Assembly (NCBI GenBank): GCA_041580375.1
Contig: JBFGDZ010000028.1
Coordinates: forward strand, 1-25,566
Direction: 5' to 3'
Length of the DNA: 25,566 nt
Origin: JAPUIN01 sp041580375
GTDB taxonomy: Bacteria > Acidobacteriota > Polarisedimenticolia > Gp22-AA2
Under the pieces are notes generated by a model. It was given only the letters and a program-made list of their open reading frames with translations, was not told the origin of the DNA and made no database searches. The position numbers were made by a program, and so were the translations under genes. Numbering within the stretch: position 1 is the stretch's first letter; each line of letters begins with the position of its first letter. Of this stretch, positions 6,812 to 14,489 are shown piece after piece.

Positions 6812-8278
6812 GTGCTGGACGGACCCATACCCGAAGCCCTGACGTTCGACGACGTGCTGCTCGTGCCGGCCCGGTCGGAGGTCGTGCCGGCGCGGGTCGA
6901 TGTGGCGACGCGGCTCACACGGAACATCCGGCTCAACATCCCGCTCCTCTCCGCAGCCATGGACACGGTCACCGAGTCCCGATTGGCGATCGCGATGGCG
7001 CAGCAGGGCGGCGTCGACGTCATCCACAAGAATCTGTCGGTCGAGGCGCAGGCGGAGGAGGTCGACAAGGTGAAGCGATCGGAGAGCGGCATGATCGTGG
7101 ACCCGATCACCATGCGGCCCGATCAGAAGATCTTCGAGGCCCTCGACCTGATGAGCAAATACAAGATCTCGGGCGTGCCGATCACGGAGCCGTCGGGCCG
7201 CCTGCTGGGGATCCTCACGAACCGGGATCTGCGCTTCGAGACGCGGACGGACCTGACCGTCTCGGAGGTCATGACGAAGAAGAACCTCGTCACCGTGCCG
7301 GTCGGGACGACCCTGGAGCAGGCCAAGGCGATCCTCCACGAGCACAAGATCGAGAAGCTCCTCGTCGTGGACCGCGAGTATCACCTGAAGGGCCTGATCA
7401 CCGTGAAGGACATCCAGAAGATGATCAAGTACCCGAACGCGTGCAAGGACGCGCTCGGGCGCCTGCGGGTCGGCGCGGCCGTGGGCGTGGGGGCGGAGAC
7501 GGCCGACCGCGCGCGAGCGCTCGTGGATGCGCGGGTCGATCTCCTGGTCGTCGACACGGCCCACGGTCACACGGCCGGCGTGCTGGAGACGGTCCGCCAG
7601 CTCAAGAGGACCTTCCCGGATCTGGACCTCGTGGCGGGCAACGTCGCCACCGAGCAGGCGACCGAGGATCTGATCCGTCTGGGCGTGGACGCGGTGAAGG
7701 TCGGCATGGGACCGGGTTCGATCTGCACGACGCGCGTCGTGACCGGCGTCGGCATGCCTCAGGTCTCGGCAATCGCGCGCTGCTCGCGGGCGGCGACGCG
7801 CCACGGCGTGCCGGTGATAGCCGACGGAGGCGTCAAGTTCTCGGGAGACATCACCAAGGCCCTGGCGGCGGGCGCCTCGTCGGTCATGATCGGATCGCTG
7901 CTCGCCGGAACGGAAGAATCGCCCGGCGAGACGATCCTCTACCAGGGACGCACCTTCAAGGCCTACCGCGGCATGGGATCGCTCGGAGCGATGACGTCCG
8001 GGAGCGCCGATCGCTACTTCCAGAGCGCCGAGGCGGGGGAGGAGAAGCTCGTGCCGGAGGGCATCGAAGGGATGGTCCCCTACAAGGGGAGCGTCCAGGT
8101 CCTCATCCCGCAGCTGGTCGGGGGCCTCCGTGCGGGCATGGGGTACTGCGGGGCGGCCGACGTGGAAACCCTCGCGCGCGAGGGACGCTTCGTGCGGGTC
8201 AGCGCGGCCGGGCTCAAGGAGAGCCACGCCCACGACGTCGTGATCACCAAGGAGGCGCCGAATTACCGGATCGAGTGA
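6812..8278 (+). CDS. guaB: Inosine-5'-monophosphate dehydrogenase
   Basis: GuaB oxidises IMP to XMP with NAD+, the committed step to guanine nucleotides. At 488 residues it is the usual bacterial length. The barrel begins with ALTFDDVLLVPARSEVVP. Two CBS domains (about residues 95-210) are inserted, including VMTKKNLVTVPVGTTLEQA and LLVVDREYHLKGLITVKDI. The catalytic Cys305 sits in GMGPGSICTTRVVTG. The phosphate-binding loop FSGDITKALAAGASSVMIGS and the mobile flap with YRGMGSLGAM follow. Translation starts at a GTG preceded by a strong AAGGAGG eight bases upstream. The gene follows secA closely and overlaps the end of the convergent tsaE by 16 bases. Confidence 0.98.
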   Translation: MLDGPIPEALTFDDVLLVPARSEVVPARVDVATRLTRNIRLNIPLLSAAMDTVTESRLAIAMAQQGGVDVIHKNLSVEAQAEEVDKVKRSESGMIVDPITMRPDQKIFEALDLMSKYKISGVPITEPSGRLLGILTNRDLRFETRTDLTVSEVMTKKNLVTVPVGTTLEQAKAILHEHKIEKLLVVDREYHLKGLITVKDIQKMIKYPNACKDALGRLRVGAAVGVGAETADRARALVDARVDLLVVDTAHGHTAGVLETVRQLKRTFPDLDLVAGNVATEQATEDLIRLGVDAVKVGMGPGSICTTRVVTGVGMPQVSAIARCSRAATRHGVPVIADGGVKFSGDITKALAAGASSVMIGSLLAGTEESPGETILYQGRTFKAYRGMGSLGAMTSGSADRYFQSAEAGEEKLVPEGIEGMVPYKGSVQVLIPQLVGGLRAGMGYCGAADVETLAREGRFVRVSAAGLKESHAHDVVITKEAPNYRIE

Positions 8279-8703
8279 CGCCGGTCGCGAATGAGGATCG
8301 CCCGCTCGTCTCCCCCCCGATCCTGAAATCTCACCTCCACGCAGGACCCGACGCGGTAGGGGCCCAGCCGCTCGCCCCACTCGACCACCGCGATGCCCTC
8401 GCCCCCCAGGATCTCCTCCAGCCCCAGCTCATCGAGATCCGACTCACGGTCGATGCGGTACAGGTCGACGTGATGGACCGGCACGCGGCCGCGGTACTGA
8501 TTGACCAGGGTGAACGTCGGCGAGTGCACCTCCTCGGGATCGACGCCCAGCCCCCGGGCGATGCCGCGGGCGAGGACGGTCTTGCCGAGTCCGAGCTCGC
8601 CGATGAGGATGACGACGTCGCCCGGAGCGAGCCCGGCGGCGATCGACTCGCCGAGAAGCCGCGTCTCCGACTCGCTGTGAGTGACGACGGTCCGCTCGTT
8701 CAT
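8263..8703 (-). CDS. tsaE: tRNA threonylcarbamoyladenosine biosynthesis ATPase TsaE
   Basis: TsaE is the P-loop ATPase that drives the TsaB-TsaD complex when it adds the t6A modification at position 37 of ANN-decoding tRNAs. The 146-residue protein has the Walker A GELGLGKT near residues 35-42 (GDLGAGKT in most homologues), the family block VHSPTFTLVNQYRG, HHVDLYRI with its conserved Asp, and GIAVVEWGERLG near the end. tsaB and tsaD are not in this window. It is the last gene of a minus-strand operon with nnr and an acetyltransferase, 33 bases behind the latter. Its last 16 bases lie inside the end of guaB on the other strand. The ribosome binding site is weak (GGGGCGG). Confidence 0.95.
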   Translation of the reverse strand: MNERTVVTHSESETRLLGESIAAGLAPGDVVILIGELGLGKTVLARGIARGLGVDPEEVHSPTFTLVNQYRGRVPVHHVDLYRIDRESDLDELGLEEILGGEGIAVVEWGERLGPYRVGSCVEVRFQDRGGDERAILIRDRRHSIR

Positions 8704-8736
8704 GCGCGCCGCCCCGCGGAAGACGGGAACACACTC

Positions 8737-9375
8737 CTAGTGGAGCGAGAGCTCCATCAGGACCGGACGCGGCATGAGATCCCGGTGCTGACGATAGAGG
8801 CGCGGGAGAGGCCGGATCAGCTCGAAGCCGGCACGCCCGAAGAGCGACCGGCTGCGATGATTGGCGACGGCGCGCACCACCTTGAGGTGGCGCCGCCGGG
8901 CGACCTCGATCGCCTCCTTCAAGAGGCGGAGGCCGATGTTGCGGCCGCGAAGCGCCCCGTCGACCCCGATCGATGCGATGTACAGCACGTCGCCCCTCGG
9001 ATTGTGCGAGGCGGAGGCCAGGATCTTCTCGTACTGCAGGTATGACCGGGGGAACTCCCTCGTCCACAGAAGGCCATTGGTCATCGCGACGATCCGGGGA
9101 CCTCGCCCCACGCGATGAAGCTCGGCCAGCAAAAACGACTCGGGAAGGGCGAACAACCGTCTCTGAAGCTCCTTCAAGGGGGCGGCCAGACGACCCCAGA
9201 CGCGGCGCTCGAGCAGCGTCGCCTCGTCCAGGTCGTCGGGCCGCGCGGGCCGGATGACCACGCGGGCCACGGCCGGGCGCGGGGTCCGGTGGGGAACCGG
9301 GCGGACCCGACCGTATGTGATCGGCCGGTCCAATCCGGCGTTCCGGGGTCCGACGACTCCGCCGTCCTCGTTCAT
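8737..9375 (-). CDS. GNAT family N-acetyltransferase
   Basis: This 212-residue protein has a GNAT fold from about residue 38 (VVIRPARPDDLDEATLLERRVW) to the end. The acetyl-CoA binding stretch is YIASIGVDGALRGRNIGLRLL with the RGRNIG loop near residues 140-150, and FGRAGFELIRPLPR is the usual last strand region. The first 35 residues, rich in Pro and Arg, are an extension without a recognised domain. A tsaE neighbour suggests the ribosomal-protein acetyltransferase RimI, but the sequence is longer and not clearly RimI, so the substrate is left open. The ATG at 9375 has GGAGGAG just upstream and overlaps the stop of nnr (ATGA), so the two are translationally coupled. Confidence 0.85.
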   Translation of the reverse strand: MNEDGGVVGPRNAGLDRPITYGRVRPVPHRTPRPAVARVVIRPARPDDLDEATLLERRVWGRLAAPLKELQRRLFALPESFLLAELHRVGRGPRIVAMTNGLLWTREFPRSYLQYEKILASASHNPRGDVLYIASIGVDGALRGRNIGLRLLKEAIEVARRRHLKVVRAVANHRSRSLFGRAGFELIRPLPRLYRQHRDLMPRPVLMELSLH

Positions 9376-10958
9376 GCGCTCCTCCGTGTCAATTCACGCC
9401 TCGCCCCGGCTCCCCGCATCACCGCGAAGGCGGCCGGCACCCGGGCCAGAATGTCCCGCGCCATCAGGGAAGCCTCACCCACCCGCGATGCCGCGATGTC
9501 GCCGGCCAGACCGTGCAGATAGACGCCGAGCCGGACTGCGGGGCCGACCTCGATGCCCTGGGCGATCAGGCCGGCCAGGATTCCGGTCAGGACGTCGCCC
9601 GACCCTCCGGTCGCCATGCCCGGGTTGCCGGTCGGATTGACGAATACGTCCCCCGAGGGGGTGGCGACCAGGCTGCGATGCCCCTTCAGGACCAGATGGC
9701 AGTGCCTGCGCCGTGCGAAATCGCGCGCGATCTCGACCCTCCGGGACTGGACCTCGTGCGCGCTCGACCCCGTCAGGCGGGCCATCTCGCCCGGATGGGG
9801 GGTCAGGACGAGGGGGCGCGCGCGGCCCGAGAGGGCACGGGCCGCCCCCGCGAACGCGTTGAGCCCGTCGGCGTCCAGGACGACCGGGACCGGAACCCGG
9901 GGCACCAGAGCCCGGATCAGTTTCTCCGTACCGGGGTGCGACGTCAATCCCGGGCCGATCGCCACGGCCCTCTTCCCCTTGATCAGACGCAGGATGCGGT
10001 CGAGCGACCCGGGATCGATCGATCCGTCCGGGGTCTCCCCGAGCACCTCCGTCATCACCTCCATCGCCCTGCCCGCGAATCCCGCCTGGATCCCCTCCGG
10101 GACGGCCGCCGTGACCAGCCCGCACCCGGCGCGCAGGGCCCCCAGGGCGGCCATCCGCGCGGCACCGCCCTTGCCCCGCGATCCGGCGACCACCAGGACG
10201 TGGCCGAACGTCCCCTTGTGACTGTCGGCCCTGCGGACCGGCAGGTGGGCCAGGAGATCCGACTCGTGCATCAAATGAAGCCCCACTCGCTCCGCCTCCA
10301 CCGCGGCCGGCGGGATCGAGATATCGGCCACGTGCAGCCGCCCGCACATCGCCTCCGCCGGGGGGAAGACGTGCGGCCACTTGGGCCGGGCGAAGGTCAC
10401 GGTGTGGTCCGCCTCGATACAGGGTCCCGGCACCCCGGCGGAGTCGCCCGAGAGGCCGGACGGGATGTCGATCGCCACCACGTCCGAATCCGCGTCATTG
10501 ACGTCGGCGAAGACGCGCGCCAGAAGCCCCTCGACGGGGCGCGACAGGCCCGTGCCCAGAATGCCGTCCACCACGAGGTCGCTCGAATCGAGGAGGCGGC
10601 GGGCACGCGCCCAGGCGGTCTTCGTGCGCACCTCGATCGGCTCCACGCCCAGGCGACGGAGGGCCCTGAGGTTCCTGCCCGCGCTGCCCCGCACCGCGGA
10701 GGCACGGCCGAACAGCACGATCCCGAACGAAATACCGCGGTTCGTCAGGTGTCGCGCCAGGACGAAGGCGTCGCCGCCGTTGTTGCCGTGGCCGCACAGC
10801 AGGAGAATCCGCCGCAGCGCCAGATCGGGAAAGCTCTCCCGGAGGAACCCGAGGAGCTGGATGCCGGCGTTCTCCATCAGGACGATCTCGGGAACGCCGA
10901 ACCGGCCCACGGCGCGCCGGTCGATCGACCGCATCTGCCTGGCTGTCAGGATCTCCAC
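9372..10958 (-). CDS. nnr: Bifunctional NAD(P)HX epimerase / ADP-dependent NAD(P)HX dehydratase
   Basis: The enzyme repairs hydrated NADH and NADPH. The N-terminal YjeF/NnrE domain (about residues 1-215) interconverts the R and S epimers; it shows LLLCGHGNNGGDAFVLARHL, VDGILGTGLSRPV and VAIDIPSGLSGDSAG. The C-terminal ribokinase-like NnrD domain (about 235-515) dehydrates the S form at the cost of ADP or ATP; it shows HKGTFGHVLVVAGSRGKGGA, AIGPGLTSHPGTEKLI, LTPHPGEMARLTG and the nucleotide-binding NPGMATGGSGDVLTGILAGL. The 528-residue length is that of the usual fusion. The start is a GTG at 10958 with a GGGGGAT ribosome binding site. A promoter divergent from that of aroC lies just upstream. 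It leads the nnr-GNAT-tsaE operon. Confidence 0.95.
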   Translation of the reverse strand: MEILTARQMRSIDRRAVGRFGVPEIVLMENAGIQLLGFLRESFPDLALRRILLLCGHGNNGGDAFVLARHLTNRGISFGIVLFGRASAVRGSAGRNLRALRRLGVEPIEVRTKTAWARARRLLDSSDLVVDGILGTGLSRPVEGLLARVFADVNDADSDVVAIDIPSGLSGDSAGVPGPCIEADHTVTFARPKWPHVFPPAEAMCGRLHVADISIPPAAVEAERVGLHLMHESDLLAHLPVRRADSHKGTFGHVLVVAGSRGKGGAARMAALGALRAGCGLVTAAVPEGIQAGFAGRAMEVMTEVLGETPDGSIDPGSLDRILRLIKGKRAVAIGPGLTSHPGTEKLIRALVPRVPVPVVLDADGLNAFAGAARALSGRARPLVLTPHPGEMARLTGSSAHEVQSRRVEIARDFARRRHCHLVLKGHRSLVATPSGDVFVNPTGNPGMATGGSGDVLTGILAGLIAQGIEVGPAVRLGVYLHGLAGDIAASRVGEASLMARDILARVPAAFAVMRGAGARRELTRRSA

Positions 10959-10984
10959 GCCGGGATATCCCCCGCAGGCAGCCC

Positions 10985-11013
10985 ACTCTACACAGGCATG
11001 CGCTCCGGATCAA
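10985..11013 (-). promoter_or_regulatory. Promoter of the nnr operon
   Basis: Read on the minus strand, TTGATC (11013-11008) and TAGAGT (10990-10985) are separated by 17 bases. Transcription would start near 10978 and give a leader of about 20 bases to the GTG of nnr. It is back to back with the aroC promoter, 21 bases from its -35 box. Confidence 0.6.
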
Positions 11014-11034
11014 GCATGAAGGCGGCCCGTCGCG

Positions 11035-11064
11035 TTGACAGTCCAGCGAGCGCTCGCGCATAAT
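11035..11064 (+). promoter_or_regulatory. Promoter of aroC
   Basis: A perfect TTGACA (11035-11040) and CATAAT (11059-11064) are separated by 18 bases. The predicted start near 11071 leaves a leader of about 50 bases with a GAGGA ribosome binding site ahead of the ATG at 11121. Confidence 0.7.
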
Positions 11065-11120
11065 CCCGCAACGCCCGGACAGGCTCCTGGGACGGGCCCA
11101 ATCGCACGAGGACACTCCGC

Positions 11121-12290
11121 ATGCTCCGATTCCTGACGGCCGGAGAATCGCACGGCCAGGCGTTGATCGCCATCCTCGACGGCATTCCCTCGGGGCTGCT
11201 CCTGGCACGGGAGGCGATCGATTCGGAGCTGAAACGGCGCCAGCACGGCTACGGTCGCGGCGGGCGGATGAAGATCGAGCGCGATCGGGCCGAGATTCTG
11301 TCGGGTGTTCGGCTCGGCCGCACCCTGGGGAGTCCGATCGCGCTCATGATCGCCAATCGCGACTGGGCCAACTGGAGCAAGCCGATGTCGGTGGATCCCA
11401 TCGAGCTGACCGATTCCGAGAGGAGGCGCGTGACGCGCCCGCGGCCCGGCCACGCCGATCTCGCGGGTGCGCTCAAGCACGACGTCGAGGATGCCCGGGA
11501 CATCCTCGAGCGGGCGTCGGCGCGCGAGACCACCGCGAGGGTGGCGGTCGGGGCGATCTGCAAGACGTTCCTCGCGCGGTTCGACGTGGAGGTCGCGAGC
11601 CACACCATCGCCCTCGGGAACGTGTGCTATCCGCCGGAGGCGGACATATCGTGGGAGGAGATCCGCGGCGCCGAGGGGAGCCCGCTGAGGTGCGCCGACG
11701 GCTCCCTCGAGAATCGGATGATCCAGCTCATCGACGGCGCGAAGAAGAAGGGCGACTCGATCGGCGGCGCCTTCCAGGTCGTGGCGCGCGGGGTTCCCCC
11801 GGGCCTCGGCAGCCACCGCCATTGGGACCTGCGTCTGAACGCCCGCCTCGCCGCGGCCCTGTGTTCCATCCAGTCGGTCAAGGCGGTGTCGATCGGAGAC
11901 GGCGTCGAGGCCGCGTCCGCCAGCGGATCGGAGTTCCAGGATCAGATCTACTACGACGATTCCAGCCGCCGTTTCTATCGCAAGACGAACCACGCCGGCG
12001 GGCTCGAGGGGGGGATGACCAACGGCGAGGAGATCCGCGTCCGCGTCTACGTCAAGCCCCTTTCGACCCTTCCCAGGGCGCTGCACAGCGTCGATCTGAA
12101 ATCGAAGGAGCCGTTCCAGGCGCAGGTTGAGCGGACCGACGTCTCCGCCATCGCGGCCGCGGGCGTGGTCGGGGAGGGGATGACCGCCATCGTCCTGGCG
12201 GAGGCGTTCCTGGAGAAGTTCGGCGGCGATTCGATGAAGGAGACGGCCCGCAACCACCGGGGATACCTGGAGCAGGTGCAAGCCTTCTGA
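11121..12290 (+). CDS. aroC: Chorismate synthase
   Basis: AroC converts EPSP to chorismate, the last shared step of aromatic amino acid synthesis, using reduced FMN as a catalytic cofactor. The 389-residue protein begins with LRFLTAGESHGQALIAILDG, which holds the His of the active site. It continues with KRRQHGYGRGGRMKIERD, VTRPRPGHADLAGALKH and an ARETTARVAVGAICK block, and ends with the FMN and phosphate-binding segment TNHAGGLEGGMTNGEEI. It has its own promoter. No other aro gene is nearby. A gene for an alkyltransferase-like protein and two CPBP-family genes follow on the same strand within about 55 bases or less of each other, so they may be read from this promoter. Confidence 0.97.
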   Translation: MLRFLTAGESHGQALIAILDGIPSGLLLAREAIDSELKRRQHGYGRGGRMKIERDRAEILSGVRLGRTLGSPIALMIANRDWANWSKPMSVDPIELTDSERRRVTRPRPGHADLAGALKHDVEDARDILERASARETTARVAVGAICKTFLARFDVEVASHTIALGNVCYPPEADISWEEIRGAEGSPLRCADGSLENRMIQLIDGAKKKGDSIGGAFQVVARGVPPGLGSHRHWDLRLNARLAAALCSIQSVKAVSIGDGVEAASASGSEFQDQIYYDDSSRRFYRKTNHAGGLEGGMTNGEEIRVRVYVKPLSTLPRALHSVDLKSKEPFQAQVERTDVSAIAAAGVVGEGMTAIVLAEAFLEKFGGDSMKETARNHRGYLEQVQAF

Positions 12291-12343
12291 GAGGGAGAGC
12301 GTCCCCCTCCCGCGGCTCGCACGCGCGGCCCGCGAAGACCGCG

Positions 12344-12757
12344 ATGACGAGAAGACGGCCGACCCCGCTCATGATGATCAGCCCCAGAGCCCGATCCTCG
12401 CCTCCCTCCAGCACGTTCGAGGGGATCTGGGCGATCGTCTCGCGCGTTCCGCGCGGCCGCGTCGTGACCTATGGACAGGTGGCCCGGATGGCCGGCCTGT
12501 CCCGGGGCGCGCGCACGGTCGGCTGGGCGATGAGGGCCCTGCCGGACGATCACAGGGTGGCGGGGCATAGCGTCCCCTGGCACAGGGTGATCAATGCGCA
12601 GGGGAGGATCAGCCCCCGGGGCGGGCCGGAAGGGCTCGCTGAGCGCGGCCAGGCGACGCTCCTGCGTCGCGAAGGGGTGCGCGTCTCGACCGGGGGCGCC
12701 GTCGATCTGAAGCGGTATCGGTGGTGCGGAATCCGGCCGCGGATCGCTCGATGGTGA
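12344..12757 (+). CDS. Alkyltransferase-like (ATL) DNA-binding protein, MGMT/Ogt family without the catalytic cysteine
   Basis: The protein matches the DNA-binding C-terminal domain of O6-alkylguanine-DNA alkyltransferases: FEGIWAIVSRVPRGRVVTYGQVARMAG, ARTVGWAMRALP, and HSVPWHRVINAQGRISPRGG. In true alkyltransferases the motif is PCHRV, whose Cys accepts the alkyl group. Here the Cys is Trp (PWHRV), as in ATL proteins such as fission yeast Atl1. These bind O6-alkylguanine and recruit nucleotide excision repair instead of repairing the base directly. The 137-residue form starts at the ATG at 12344; ATGs at 12371 and 12374 are also possible, since none has a strong ribosome binding site and the first 24 residues lack homology. 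Its stop overlaps the start of the next gene. Confidence 0.9.
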   Translation: MTRRRPTPLMMISPRARSSPPSSTFEGIWAIVSRVPRGRVVTYGQVARMAGLSRGARTVGWAMRALPDDHRVAGHSVPWHRVINAQGRISPRGGPEGLAERGQATLLRREGVRVSTGGAVDLKRYRWCGIRPRIARW

Positions 12758-13740
12758 GCGGGCGCGCCCGCATCGGACCCGCCCCGGCGCTTCTCGTCGT
12801 GATCGCGGCCCTGGGGATCGCCCTCGGCTACCTGGCCGTCCGGGCGGGCCCGAACGTCGATCGGTCCTCCCTGGCCGTGTCCGTCGCGGCGCTCGCGTTT
12901 CTGCTGGTGCCGCTCGTGGCGCTCTCTCTGGACAGTGTCGTCGCCCGCCTCCGCCGTGTCACGGAGGGCCGCCCCGGCCTGACCGCCGCGATTGCCGCGG
13001 CGCATCTCGGCCCCTATCTTCTCTACTGGGCCCTCGTTGGGGGGCGGCCCACGTCCGGGTTGGCTCTGATGCTGGCCTACGTCGCCCTCCCGACGGCGGC
13101 GGGGCTTCTGGCCGGGACCCGGAAACGCCTGGGGGGCGATCTCCTGGTGACGCTCCTGATCTGGCTGCCCCTGGAGTTCCGCTGGCTGGCGCCGGCGTTT
13201 CCGTGGCCGATTGAGGGGACGGGACGGATCCTCGGGGCGGTGCTCGGTCTCGATCTGCTGCTCTTTCTGATGCTGGTGGTGAGGCGCTTCGAGGGGGCGG
13301 GATACTCCCTCGTGGCGAGAGCGGGCGATCTCCCCCGGGCCGCGGGGGCCTTCGCCCTGTTCGCGGCGGTCGGGATCCCCCTGGGGCTCATGACCGGGTT
13401 CCTGGAGCCGCGGGACGATCTGCCGCGCATCCTGGAGGTCATCCTGGCCGCCTGCGGCATCTATTTCTTCACCGGGATCCCGGAGGAGACGCTCTTTCGC
13501 GGGTTCCTGCAGAACTTCCTGGAGCGCCTCACGGGCCGGGCGCTCGCCGCCCTCCTGCTCTGTTCCGTGCTGTTCGGGATCGCGCATCTGAACAACGGGC
13601 CCGTGCCGGACTGGCGCTATGCGCTGCTGGCGACGCTGGCCGGCCTGGCGTACGGGTGGGTCTACCTCAAGACGAGGAGAATCTCCGCCGCGGCCGTCAC
13701 ACACGCCCTCGTGGACGTGACCTGGTCGATGTTCTTCTGA
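12751..13740 (+). CDS. CPBP family intramembrane (CAAX-type) protease
   Basis: This 329-residue protein is mostly hydrophobic, with about eight membrane helices, and carries all motifs of the CPBP (Abi, type II CAAX) glutamic intramembrane proteases. These are EETLFRG at residues 245-251 (Glu245, Glu246, Arg250), FGIAHLNN with His279, and THALVD with His318. Relatives cut prenylated proteins or membrane substrates; bacterial members are often tied to bacteriocin immunity or protein maturation, but most have no known substrate. The ATG at 12751 is chosen because it overlaps the stop of the preceding gene and hydrophobic sequence begins about ten residues later. A GTG at 12721 is also in frame. 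The next gene encodes a second, divergent member of the same superfamily. Confidence 0.9.
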   Translation: MVSGRARIGPAPALLVVIAALGIALGYLAVRAGPNVDRSSLAVSVAALAFLLVPLVALSLDSVVARLRRVTEGRPGLTAAIAAAHLGPYLLYWALVGGRPTSGLALMLAYVALPTAAGLLAGTRKRLGGDLLVTLLIWLPLEFRWLAPAFPWPIEGTGRILGAVLGLDLLLFLMLVVRRFEGAGYSLVARAGDLPRAAGAFALFAAVGIPLGLMTGFLEPRDDLPRILEVILAACGIYFFTGIPEETLFRGFLQNFLERLTGRALAALLLCSVLFGIAHLNNGPVPDWRYALLATLAGLAYGWVYLKTRRISAAAVTHALVDVTWSMFF

Positions 13741-13751
13741 TGGGAGGAGAG

Positions 13752-14480
13752 ATGCAGGAGCGACCTTCGATCCGGAGCGACGATCCGGACGCGGCCCCGC
13801 CGGCCGGGCCGCGCCGGTCCGGCTGGCGATCCGCGGCGGACTGGCCGATCGTCTCCGGCGTCGAGGCGCTCTTCTTTCTCGCGTTCCTCCTCACGGCCAT
13901 CTGGATCGTCCAGCCGATCTCGTCGCGGCACATGTGGCCCGCCTTCTCCCTCTTCATGCTCTGCGCGCTGGCCTCGCACCTGTTCCACGGCGAGACCCTC
14001 GCCGACCTGGGCATCCGGTTCGACAACCTGAAGGAGTCGCTCGCGGAGGCGATCCTCGTCGTCGTGCCGGCGCTGCTCCTGGCGTTTGCGATCGGGCGCT
14101 TCATGGAGGGCGGACGATCGATCAACACCGGCCGCCTGATCATGACATTCATCAGCGTCTACCCCTGGGCTCTGTTCCAGCAGTACGGCCTGCAGTGCCT
14201 CTTCGGGCGGAGGCTCGCCCCGGTCTTTCAGCATCCGACCGGTCACGCCGTGATCTGCGCCGGGATCTTCGCGGCGCTTCATCTGCCGAATCCGTTCCTC
14301 ACCGCCGTCACGTTCGGAGCCGGCTACTGCTGGTGCGTGCTCTTCCGGCGCCGCCCCAATCTCTTCGCGCTGGGAGCCTCCCACGCCCTCGCCTCCTCCG
14401 TGCTCTACTACTCCCTGCCGCCGTCCATCACGCACCTCATGCGCGTCGGGCCGGGATACCTGACGGACCTCCCGTTCTGA
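13752..14480 (+). CDS. CPBP-like membrane protein with substituted catalytic motif
   Basis: The 242-residue protein begins with a polar segment of about 35 residues and then has about six hydrophobic helices. Its second half aligns by motif with CPBP proteases: the FAALHLPN segment with His177 and the GASHALAS segment with His211 match motifs 2 and 3. The EExxxR motif is replaced by QQYGLQ (Gln143, Gln144, Gln148). Such a protein would keep the fold and the histidines but probably not the glutamate-based catalysis. It may be a non-catalytic partner of the protease encoded just upstream, or an enzyme with other chemistry. The ATG at 13752 has GGGAGGAG directly upstream; an ATG at 13740 overlapping the previous stop has none. 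It converges with an ABC transporter gene nine bases away. Confidence 0.75.
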   Translation: MQERPSIRSDDPDAAPPAGPRRSGWRSAADWPIVSGVEALFFLAFLLTAIWIVQPISSRHMWPAFSLFMLCALASHLFHGETLADLGIRFDNLKESLAEAILVVVPALLLAFAIGRFMEGGRSINTGRLIMTFISVYPWALFQQYGLQCLFGRRLAPVFQHPTGHAVICAGIFAALHLPNPFLTAVTFGAGYCWCVLFRRRPNLFALGASHALASSVLYYSLPPSITHLMRVGPGYLTDLPF

Positions 14481-14489
14481 GGCGGCGGA

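Noticed and set aside
6598..9045. 815-codon open frame on the plus strand across guaB and tsaE
   Set aside because: It is an out-of-frame shadow with Arg/Gly/Pro-rich translation; guaB in another frame has full family motifs.
10962..10971. GGGATATCCC palindrome near the nnr start as an operator
   Set aside because: It is a ten-base palindrome without spacer that overlaps the ribosome binding site. Short palindromes like this are common by chance.
12291..12309. GAGGG...CCCTC inverted repeat after aroC as a terminator
   Set aside because: The stem is five bases with a nine-base loop and no T run. This is too weak to call, so aroC may read through into the next genes.
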